A stretch of DNA of 64,000 nt from Deltaproteobacteria bacterium. Its GTDB lineage: Bacteria > Myxococcota_A > UBA796 > UBA2385. The translations under genes and the position numbers were made by a program. The stretch is taken from assembly GCA_016792625.1 (NCBI GenBank), contig JAEUKK010000100.1:62001-126000 (forward strand). Reading direction: 5' to 3'. The notes under the pieces were generated by a model, which saw nothing but the letters and a program-made list of their open reading frames with translations, made no database searches and had not been told where the DNA came from. Below are positions 26,201 to 32,945 of the stretch, piece after piece (positions within the stretch are counted from its first letter, which is position 1; each line of letters opens with the position of its first letter).

Positions 26201-28900
26201 CCGGCCCGACCGACGCCCATGGCGCTGACCGCCCCCGATCAGGTCGAGGTGGGCGAGGACTTCGAGGTGACCGCCACCGCACCCTACGCGGGCTGGGTGC
26301 TGTGGACCGTCGAGAGTGACCGCGTGCTCACCCACCGCTGGGAGAAGGTCGAGGCGGGGCCGATCCGCATCACCCCCGAGGTCGAGGAGTTCACCCCCAA
26401 CGTCTATGTCTCCGCCTTCCTGATCAAAGATCCGCACCTCGAATCGGCCGCGGCCTTCTTGCCCGGCCGGTCCTACGGCGCACGCTCGGTGCGCGTGCGG
26501 CCCGAGGCCTTCGAGCAGTCGGTGAAGATCGAGGTCGCCGCCGAGGCCCGGCCCTTCGCGCCGCTCGAGGTCAAGCTCGATCTGGGCCGCCTGTCCGCCC
26601 CCGCCACCGCGACCGTCGCCATTGTCGACGAGGGTGTGCTCCAGATCACCCGCTTTGAGACCCCCAACCCGCTGCACCGGGTCTTCGCCCGCCGGCAGCT
26701 CGGGGTGGAGTCCTTCGAGACCGTGGGTTGGACCCTGATGATGGAGCCCGGCGGCCCCTCGTCGCGCACCGGCGGCGACGGTGCGGGCGGCAGCCTCGGT
26801 CGCGTCCAGCTGGTCAAGCCGGTCGCGCTCTGGTCGGGGCCGGTGACGGTGGGGGTCGACGGCAAGGCGACGGTCAAGGTCGACCTGCCTGGCTACCGCG
26901 GCAAGCTGCGGGTCATGGCTGTGGCCTCGGCCGGCGCCAAGCTTGGCAGCGCCGAGGCCAGCGTGGTGGTGCGTGATCCCATCGTGATCCAGACCACGCC
27001 GCCGCGGGTGCTGGCCACCGGCGATGAGGTCGAGGTGCCGGTCTTTGTGAGCAACCAGACCGGCAAAGATGTGCAGGTCGAGGTCAAGCTCGCCGCCGAG
27101 GCCCTGGCCGGCGTGCAGCAGGTCGGGCTGCGCGACGGCGCGCCGCCGGTGCGCGTGCTCGGGGCCGATCACACGACCCTGAACTTGAAGGTCGGCCAGA
27201 GCGACGTTGCCGTCTTCCGCTTGCGCAGCGACGCGGTGCGGGGCGCGGCGCGGCTGCGGGTGACCGCCAGCGGCGGCGGGGAGCAGAGCCGCGATGAGCT
27301 CGACGTCCCCCTGGTGCCGGCCCGGGCCGAGGAGCACCGCACCGTGGCGCTGGCGCTCGCCGACATGGTCGACGTGGACGCCGCCTTGGACGCCGGCGGC
27401 TGGATCGACGGGGCCGACCGCACGCAGATCATCGTGACCGACAACCCCTATGCGCCCTCGCTCGGCCGGATCACCGATCTGGTGCGCTATCCCTACGGCT
27501 GCATCGAGCAGACGGTGTCCTCGACCCGGCCGCTGCTGGCCCTGCGGGCCCTGATGCCGGGCCTCGACGCCGATCTGGTCGCCGAGGCGCCAGTCGACGC
27601 CCGGGTCAAGGCGGGCATCGACCGGGTGCTGTCGATGCAGACGCCGAGCGGCGGCTTCGCCTACTGGCCGGGCGGCGCTGACGCCCACGCCTGGGGTACG
27701 GCCTACGCCACCCACCTGCTGCTCGACGCAAAGGACGCTCGCTTTGACGTGCCTCAGGTCGCTCTCGACGAGGCGCTCACCTACCTCGAGCGCAGCGGCC
27801 TGAGCGCGGGCCGCCCGGCCCAGGACTCCGGCGCTGCCTACGCCCACTACGTGCTCGCGCGCGGCGGGCGCGCCCGGGCCGGCGAGGCCCAGCGCCTGCT
27901 CGAGCAGCTGCCCGCCGACGGCCGCGGCCAGGTCGAAGAGGCCCGCACCCTGCTGATGGCCGCGGTCCAGCTCACCGGGGATCGGCGCCACGAGGGCGCC
28001 CTGCGCAAGCCGGCGGTGCCCGCCCAGCTCGAGGCCCGGTCCAACGACTGGACCTTCTACTCCGAGCTGCGCCGGGCCGGCCTGCTGCTCAACATTGTCG
28101 AAGACCTCTTCCCTGGCGACAAGGGCAGCGAGGCCCTGGCACAAGCGGTGGCCGAGGCGATCGGCCGCCGGGACGGCCGCTGGTACACCACGCAAGAGCT
28201 GGCCTGGGCCGTGTCGGGCCTGGGCAAGCGGGTGAGCGCCAGCGGGTCGAAGCTGCCGCCGGTGGTGCTCGCCGCCGACGGCAAAGAGCTCGCCGCCATC
28301 ACCGCGCCGACGGGCCCCGTCTGGGCGCTCAACGGCGCCTCGGCGGTCGCTGACCTTGCCCTGCGCGCGCCCGGCGCGCCGGCCCAAGCGCGGGTCCTGC
28401 TGCGCACCCACGGCGTGCGTGCGGTGCCCGAGGTCGTCGAGTCCTCTGGCCTGCGCCTCGAGCGGGTGGCCCTCACCACCACCGGCGGCGCGGCCGATCT
28501 GCGCAGCCAGGCGCTCGGTGACCGGCTCTTCGTCAAGATGAGCGTGGAGAACCTGCGCCCGGTCGAGGTCCCCAACCTCGCGGTGGTCGGGCGCCTGCCC
28601 GCCGGCTGGGAGGTGGAGTCGGCCCGCGTGCCGGTCGACCCCTTCGCCCCCGAGGGGCAGGAGGCGCTGGCCGCCTGGTCGGTCGACCACGTCAACGTGC
28701 GGGACGACCGGATCGAGCTCTTCGGCACCCTGCCCGCGGGCCAAACCCGCACCGTCTGGCTCGAGCTGCGGGCCACCTCGGCCGGCCGCTTCACCTGGCC
28801 GGGCATGACCGCCGAGGCCATGTACGACCCGAACGTCTGGGCCCGCTTGCCCTCGAGCCAGGTCGAGGTGCGCGGGCCCTGGACCGGCTCGGTGCTCTGA
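23273..28900 (+). CDS. Bacterial alpha-2-macroglobulin, thioester-containing lipoprotein
   Basis: 1875 residues. The ATG at 23273 has GAGGAGG 5 bp upstream and gives a lipoprotein signal (VLAAAIGLAACDKDN, lipobox LAAC). MG-type beta domains follow, including the family motif YRAGLYTDRGVYRPGETVHLAGVLRD. The A2M domain precedes a thioester domain with Cys1410-Ile-Glu-Gln1413 in RYPYGCIEQTVSSTRPLLAL, so the reactive thioester should form, unlike YfhM-type homologues that lost it. Terminal domains include the receptor-binding-like end. The Asp after the lipid-bound Cys would favour retention in the inner membrane by the E. coli rule. It is thought to trap attacking proteases in the periplasm. The gene for PBP1C starts directly afterwards, the usual pairing. 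Confidence 0.93.
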   Translation: MGNSGWWPRVRAAVGVGAVLAAAIGLAACDKDNAEDGDLASEGAMAPGAALDGPLRRIQVIGPAGGVPEALQVRLTAPMFGAEQVGGPAGDALRWTLSPAVEVEAVVVGVDVIELRPKVSLRPGTEYQLTVTGLQRGAELLSPPEPDAWSHSFRTPDFGLLRASPRRFSPKDGVMELDLRFTGAVRAEDVLPKLELRGPAGAPIRFTGTLLADGRTLRLSSRDPGALVEGPLQVSLAAGVPYAEDGALLAPAATATLTLSDAPPVEVLAVMVKEGLSGFYFEVVCKDPSAGEERWYWDRDSYESWYVHERCMPDADAIASAIQISPAVPFTVTPGPAGFRIMGEFSRGVYDLSLGGGLRTIDGGQLPADVSRQLGVPRRASAVEFVSTGRYLPRSAWRNLAVRTLNVDKVEVEVRHVPPENLVFWLSGAEQADARTSVVLARTEVPIAMREDQPGTHYLDLASLVPNAGQGVYEVTVRGGPAVDAARLVLTDHQIIAKRGQPSVDAEGVRVPAPLWLWVRDVHTGGPSSGVELKAVRPSGQVLGRCLTGGDGHCALAFPADPLDSSEAFAIIAQKGADLTFLRFEDLLLQSDAETQGEPWSTGGEPVAYRAGLYTDRGVYRPGETVHLAGVLRDGEGGLPEALPRAVARFIDARGSELRRVALTPDANGHFTADLGLADFAATGRYHARLEVADRPVGELSFNVEEFVPERMAVSAKASAAHVIGPERATFAVEGRWLFGGSASGSAVEASCRVEPARFSPPGAEGWHFGAASVEGLAHTSVRIGGDKGVLDAEGKASVRCAPATEAAMFGSAQVVAELAVLEGGSGRATRTTATVPVHPAPLYIGLRSPKAQVRRGQELAVEGRLVDLDGKDLSAGAPEKVEVEVFRLDEEVGWFWDDGEGSGQVRRSLRRVSEGRRVLPVSGGRFTLRWPGVSEAAGWLVVATGGGARTELFLEGDANRYAWWDGEQQADQTPRPARPTPMALTAPDQVEVGEDFEVTATAPYAGWVLWTVESDRVLTHRWEKVEAGPIRITPEVEEFTPNVYVSAFLIKDPHLESAAAFLPGRSYGARSVRVRPEAFEQSVKIEVAAEARPFAPLEVKLDLGRLSAPATATVAIVDEGVLQITRFETPNPLHRVFARRQLGVESFETVGWTLMMEPGGPSSRTGGDGAGGSLGRVQLVKPVALWSGPVTVGVDGKATVKVDLPGYRGKLRVMAVASAGAKLGSAEASVVVRDPIVIQTTPPRVLATGDEVEVPVFVSNQTGKDVQVEVKLAAEALAGVQQVGLRDGAPPVRVLGADHTTLNLKVGQSDVAVFRLRSDAVRGAARLRVTASGGGEQSRDELDVPLVPARAEEHRTVALALADMVDVDAALDAGGWIDGADRTQIIVTDNPYAPSLGRITDLVRYPYGCIEQTVSSTRPLLALRALMPGLDADLVAEAPVDARVKAGIDRVLSMQTPSGGFAYWPGGADAHAWGTAYATHLLLDAKDARFDVPQVALDEALTYLERSGLSAGRPAQDSGAAYAHYVLARGGRARAGEAQRLLEQLPADGRGQVEEARTLLMAAVQLTGDRRHEGALRKPAVPAQLEARSNDWTFYSELRRAGLLLNIVEDLFPGDKGSEALAQAVAEAIGRRDGRWYTTQELAWAVSGLGKRVSASGSKLPPVVLAADGKELAAITAPTGPVWALNGASAVADLALRAPGAPAQARVLLRTHGVRAVPEVVESSGLRLERVALTTTGGAADLRSQALGDRLFVKMSVENLRPVEVPNLAVVGRLPAGWEVESARVPVDPFAPEGQEALAAWSVDHVNVRDDRIELFGTLPAGQTRTVWLELRATSAGRFTWPGMTAEAMYDPNVWARLPSSQVEVRGPWTGSVL

Positions 28901-28901
28901 T

Positions 28902-31301
28902 GTGCCGCCGCCTGCGCGCGGGCGACGGCCGGTGAGCGGGGCCCGCCTCGGCCGCGCCGCCCGTCGCGGGGTGGCGCTGCTGCTGGGGCTTCTGGGGTCG
29001 CTGGCGCTGGGGTGGGCGGGCGCGTGGCTCGTGCCCCTGCCGGCCCGCCTCGGCGCGGCGCCCTCCCCCGCGCTGCTCGACGCGGAAGGTGAGGTGCTGC
29101 ACGTCGCTCTGGCGCCCGACGAGCGCTGGCGCCTGCCGAGCGCGCTCTCCCGCACCGACCCGCGCTACCTCCACGCGCTGATGGTCGTCGAGGACGCGCG
29201 CTTCCGCTGGCACCCGGGCGTGGACCCGGTCGCGGTGCTCCGCGCGGCGGCGGGCAACCTGCGGGCAGGGGAGGTGACCTCGGGCGCCTCGACCCTGACC
29301 ATGCAGCTCGTTCGCATGGTCGAGCCGCGGCCCCGCACGCTGCGCAGCAAGGCCATTGAGGCGCTGCGCGCCGTGCAGCTCGAGCTCCGCTTCTCCAAAG
29401 ACGAGCTTCTGGAGCTCTACCTCACCTTCCTCCCCTTCGGCGGCAACCTCGAAGGGGTCGAGACAGCGTCCTGGGCGCTGTTTGGGCACAGCGCCGCTCA
29501 GCTGACCGACGCCGAGATCGCCCTGCTGCTCGCCATCCCCCAAGATCCGAACGGCCGGCGCTTGGGTGAGGGCCGCCGCGCCGCGCTCCGGGCCGCCCGC
29601 GCGCACATCGCCGGCCGCCTCGGCGCCGCGGGCGCGCTGGAGGGCCCGCCTGAGGCTGTGCTCGCCGACCTGGCTCGGACGCCGCTGCCCGAGGTGGCCC
29701 GGCCCTTGCCCCGGATGGTCCCGCACCTCGCCGCCGCCCGGCTGCGCGGGGCCGGCGCCCTCCGCGTGCCGACGACCATCCACCGCGGCCTGCAGGCCCG
29801 GGTCGAGCGGGTGGTGGCGAACCTGCAGCGCGACGCGGCGGAGAACAACGTCCACAACGTCGCGGTCGTCGTGATGGACCACGGCGACGGCGCGGTGCGC
29901 GCCCTGGTCGGCGGCTTTGACTTCGCCGCGGACACCCCGGCCGGCCAGGTCCCGGCCTTTGGTGTGCCCCGCTCGCCCGGCTCGACCCTCAAGCCCTTGC
30001 TCTACGCGCAGGCGATCAGCGCGGGGCAGCTCCTGCCCGAGCAGCTGCGGCTCGACGTGCCGGCACGCTTTGGGAGCTACGCGCCCCGCAACTTCGACGA
30101 CCGCTACGACGGCCTCGTGCGCGTCGAAGAGGCGCTGAGCCGCTCTCTGAACGTGCCCTTCATCAACCTGCTCCACGACGTCGGCCTGGAGCCCTTCCTC
30201 GGACTGCTGCGCCGGGCGGGCGTGCGCAGCCTCGACCCGCGCCCCGGGCGCTACGGGCTCAGCGCCATCGTTGGCGGCCTCGAGCTCAGCCCGCTCGAGG
30301 TGGCGGCGGTCTATGGTGCGCTGGCCCGCGAGGGCCGGGCCCGTCCGCCTCGGATTGATCCGGCCGAGGATGGCGCGCTGGGTGAGATCCTCGTCGATCC
30401 GGGGGCCGCCTACCTGACCCGGCGCGCCCTGCGCCTGCGTGATCGGCCCGACTTCCCCAGCCGGCGGGCGCTGGCCGACCTGCCTGACGGCCTCGCCTGG
30501 AAGACCGGCACCAGCTTTGGCCACCGCGACGCATGGGCGGTGGGCATGGGGCCGACCGCCGTGGTGGTCGTCTGGCTCGGCAACCTCGATCAGCGCCCGA
30601 GCCGCTGGCTGCTGGGCTCGGAGGCGGCGGCGCCCCTGCTTTTTGACGTGCTGGAGGCCATCGGCGAGGGGAGAGCGGCGCCCGAGCCTCCCCCTGCGGA
30701 CCTCAGCGAGGTCTCGGTCTGCGCGATGTCGGGCCACCTGCCCGGCCCGGCTTGTCCGCAGCAGGCGCGCGCCCTGGCCTTGGCGGCGCGGGTGCCCCCG
30801 GAGCGCTGCCCCTTCCACCAGCACGTCGAGATCGACGTGGAGACGGGGGAGGAGCGCCTGCCGACCTGTCGGGACGGCCGCCCGACCCGGGTGGAGGCGG
30901 TGGTGGAGCTGCCCGAGGCCCTGCGCCGCTGGCTCGCCGACCAGGGCCGGGCCCCCGCGCCGCGGCCGCCGCTGGCGCCGGGCTGCGCGGCGGTCGGGCA
31001 GGCGGGCCCGCCGCAGATCTCCGCGCCCCCGGCGGGGGAGGTGGTGCTGCTGCTCCCCGGCGTACCCGCGGATCGCCAGGAGCTGCCGCTCGAGGCCAGC
31101 GGCGGGGCGCCGCCGCTCGAGTGGTACGTGGACGGCGCGCTGGTCGCCCGGGCCGACGCGGATGGCCGCGCCTGGTGGGCGCCGCGGGCGGGCCTGCACG
31201 AGCTGCTCGTGGTCGACGCACGGGGGCGGACCGACCGCCGGCGGGTGGAGGTCCGTGCCCCGCCGGCGACCACCGACCTGCGCGGGGCGGGCGGTCCCTG
31301 A
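28902..31301 (+). CDS. pbpC: Penicillin-binding protein 1C (GT51 glycosyltransferase/transpeptidase)
   Basis: 799 residues from a GTG one base after the A2M stop. One N-terminal helix (GVALLLGLLGSLALGWAGAWL) is followed by the GT51 domain with catalytic Glu97 in VVEDARFRWHPGVD and the SGASTLTMQLVRM motif. The transpeptidase domain has Ser361-Thr-Leu-Lys364 (SPGSTLKP), Ser415-x-Asn417 (SRSLNVP) and Lys534-Thr-Gly (WKTGTSFG), all intact. The C-terminal BiPBP_C-like domain begins around CAMSGHLPGPACP. It polymerises and crosslinks peptidoglycan at the periplasmic face. Coupling with A2M is conserved and is thought to pair wall repair with protease trapping. An in-frame GTG at 28932 is an alternative start. 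Confidence 0.93.
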   Translation: MPPPARGRRPVSGARLGRAARRGVALLLGLLGSLALGWAGAWLVPLPARLGAAPSPALLDAEGEVLHVALAPDERWRLPSALSRTDPRYLHALMVVEDARFRWHPGVDPVAVLRAAAGNLRAGEVTSGASTLTMQLVRMVEPRPRTLRSKAIEALRAVQLELRFSKDELLELYLTFLPFGGNLEGVETASWALFGHSAAQLTDAEIALLLAIPQDPNGRRLGEGRRAALRAARAHIAGRLGAAGALEGPPEAVLADLARTPLPEVARPLPRMVPHLAAARLRGAGALRVPTTIHRGLQARVERVVANLQRDAAENNVHNVAVVVMDHGDGAVRALVGGFDFAADTPAGQVPAFGVPRSPGSTLKPLLYAQAISAGQLLPEQLRLDVPARFGSYAPRNFDDRYDGLVRVEEALSRSLNVPFINLLHDVGLEPFLGLLRRAGVRSLDPRPGRYGLSAIVGGLELSPLEVAAVYGALAREGRARPPRIDPAEDGALGEILVDPGAAYLTRRALRLRDRPDFPSRRALADLPDGLAWKTGTSFGHRDAWAVGMGPTAVVVVWLGNLDQRPSRWLLGSEAAAPLLFDVLEAIGEGRAAPEPPPADLSEVSVCAMSGHLPGPACPQQARALALAARVPPERCPFHQHVEIDVETGEERLPTCRDGRPTRVEAVVELPEALRRWLADQGRAPAPRPPLAPGCAAVGQAGPPQISAPPAGEVVLLLPGVPADRQELPLEASGGAPPLEWYVDGALVARADADGRAWWAPRAGLHELLVVDARGRTDRRRVEVRAPPATTDLRGAGGP

Positions 31302-31345
31302 GCATCTTGTGGGTGGGGCGCCCGGACGGTGGGGCGCGCGCGGCG

Positions 31346-31354
31346 TGCTAGAGT
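31346..31354 (+). promoter_or_regulatory. Extended -10-like element upstream of the Ser/Thr kinase gene
   Basis: TGCTAGAGT at 31346-31354 fits an extended -10 (TGn plus TAGAGT, 4 of 6 to TATAAT), 71 bp before the kinase ATG in the 124-bp gap after pbpC. No good -35 was seen. Tentative. Confidence 0.3.
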
Positions 31355-31425
31355 GGCTGGACGCAGGCCGGGCCCGCGCCCGCGCTCCGGGCAGCCGCCC
31401 CCGGCCTGCCCGCCATGGAGGCTGG

Positions 31426-32880
31426 ATGTTGGCCGCGCGCCCCGACGGAGAGCTGCTGGCCGGTCGGTACCGCGTCGAGCGGCTGATCGCGCGCGGCGGC
31501 ATGGGCTCGGTCTACCTCTGCCAAGACACCGAGCTGCCGCGGGCCATCGCGCTCAAGGTGCTGAACCCGACCCCTGACGTCGAGGGCAGCGGGCGTTTTG
31601 ACGACCGTTTCAAGCTCGAGGCGAACACGCTCGCCGCGCTCAACCACCCGAACATCGTCACGCTCTACGACTACGGGCAGACCGGCGACGGCCGCTTCTA
31701 CTTGGCGCTCGAGTACGTCGACGGGCCGCGCTTCACCGACCTGCTGCGGCCGGGCCCGCTGCCGGTGGCCCGCGCGGTCGGGCTGATGATCCAAGTCTGC
31801 CGCGCGCTGCGCTACGCCCACCGCCGCGGCGTGGTGCACCGCGACCTAAAGCCGAGCAACCTGCTCGTGCGGGTGGACGACGACGGCGAAGAGCAGGTCA
31901 AGGTCGTCGACTTTGGCCTGGTCAAGGTCATGGAGGAGGACCAGAGCCTCACCCGCGCCGGCCTGATCCTCGGCTCGCCGCACTGCATGGCCCCCGAGCA
32001 GATCCGCGGCCAGGAGGTCGACCACCGGGCCGACATCTACGCCATCGGTGTGCTGCTTTTCCGCATGTTGGCCGGGCGCTGGCCCTTCCACGGCGAGACC
32101 AGCACCGCCACCATGATGGCCCACCTCCAGCAGCCCGCGCCGCTGCTGTCGGTCGCGGCGCCCGAGGCCGCCGTGCCGGCCGGGCTCGACGCGCTGGTCG
32201 CGGCCTGCATGTCCAAGGCGCCGGTGGACCGGCCCGACGACGTCACCGTGATCATGGACCGCCTGCGCGAGCTGCTCGGCGGGCGGATGGGGGCCAGCCC
32301 TTACGACACGCTGTCGGGCGTCGATCCGAACACGCTGAGCGCAGCGCGGGCCACGCTGCCGCTGCCGCCAGTGCCCCCGCCCGCGCCTCCCCCGGTGGAG
32401 CCGCCGGCCGAGGCCTCGACGGCGGGCCCACGCCCGGCGCCCGCGGTGGGGCTGCGGCCGGGCGCGCTGGTCGGGGCCGGCGTCGGCATCGCGCTGCTGG
32501 TGGCCCTGGTGATCGCGCTGTCGGTCGCCCTGCTGCGGCCGGGCGGGCCGCCCACGGCCTCGCCCCCGCCTGCCCCTGCAGAAGTCGCGCCCCCGGCGCC
32601 GACGACACCACCTCAAAACGACGGTGAGGTCAATGATCCGGTGGAGGATGCGCCGCCTGCGGGCGCCGAGCTGACCGCGCCGGCGCAGCCCCGCCCAGCC
32701 CCGGCCGGCCCGCGGGCCAGCCCCAAGCCGGCGCCGAAGGCCTCGCCCAAGGCCCCTGCGCCCGCGCCCGGGGCGGCCCCCGCTCCTGCGCCAGCGCCGG
32801 CCCCGAAGCCCGTCCCCACCGGCGATCCCGAGCTGGAGGACGTCGAGGCCGGCTACGGGCCCAGCCCCCGGTCGCCTTGA
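31426..32880 (+). CDS. Transmembrane Hanks-type Ser/Thr protein kinase
   Basis: 484 residues. The ATG at 31426 follows GGAGG by 4 bp. The kinase domain is complete: glycine loop LIARGGMGSVYLC, ATP-binding Lys44 (AIALKVL), catalytic Asp140 in VVHRDLKPSN, Asp162 in DFGLVK, and an activation/P+1 segment (LGSPHCMAPEQIRG). After a Pro-rich stretch, one membrane helix (about 346-370) leads to an extracytoplasmic tail rich in Pro and Ala, with no PASTA or other known sensor repeats. This tail may span or sense the wall. Its position behind A2M and PBP1C suggests a link to envelope stress, by inference only. A single polypeptide reading with no frameshift. Confidence 0.93.
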   Translation: MLAARPDGELLAGRYRVERLIARGGMGSVYLCQDTELPRAIALKVLNPTPDVEGSGRFDDRFKLEANTLAALNHPNIVTLYDYGQTGDGRFYLALEYVDGPRFTDLLRPGPLPVARAVGLMIQVCRALRYAHRRGVVHRDLKPSNLLVRVDDDGEEQVKVVDFGLVKVMEEDQSLTRAGLILGSPHCMAPEQIRGQEVDHRADIYAIGVLLFRMLAGRWPFHGETSTATMMAHLQQPAPLLSVAAPEAAVPAGLDALVAACMSKAPVDRPDDVTVIMDRLRELLGGRMGASPYDTLSGVDPNTLSAARATLPLPPVPPPAPPPVEPPAEASTAGPRPAPAVGLRPGALVGAGVGIALLVALVIALSVALLRPGGPPTASPPPAPAEVAPPAPTTPPQNDGEVNDPVEDAPPAGAELTAPAQPRPAPAGPRASPKPAPKASPKAPAPAPGAAPAPAPAPAPKPVPTGDPELEDVEAGYGPSPRSP

Positions 32881-32945
32881 ACTGCTCCGCGGCGGGCGGC
32901 GGGCGCCGTGGCCCGGTGTGGTAGCCTCGGCCGCGGAGGCTCCCC

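Noticed and set aside
22931..29155. A 2074-codon open frame on the minus strand, plus similar long antisense frames at 11733-14456, 17890-20217, 39841-42576 and 45590-48490
   Set aside because: They lie opposite well-supported genes, read as low-information sequence rich in Arg, Gly and Ala, and arise from the third-position GC bias of the real genes.
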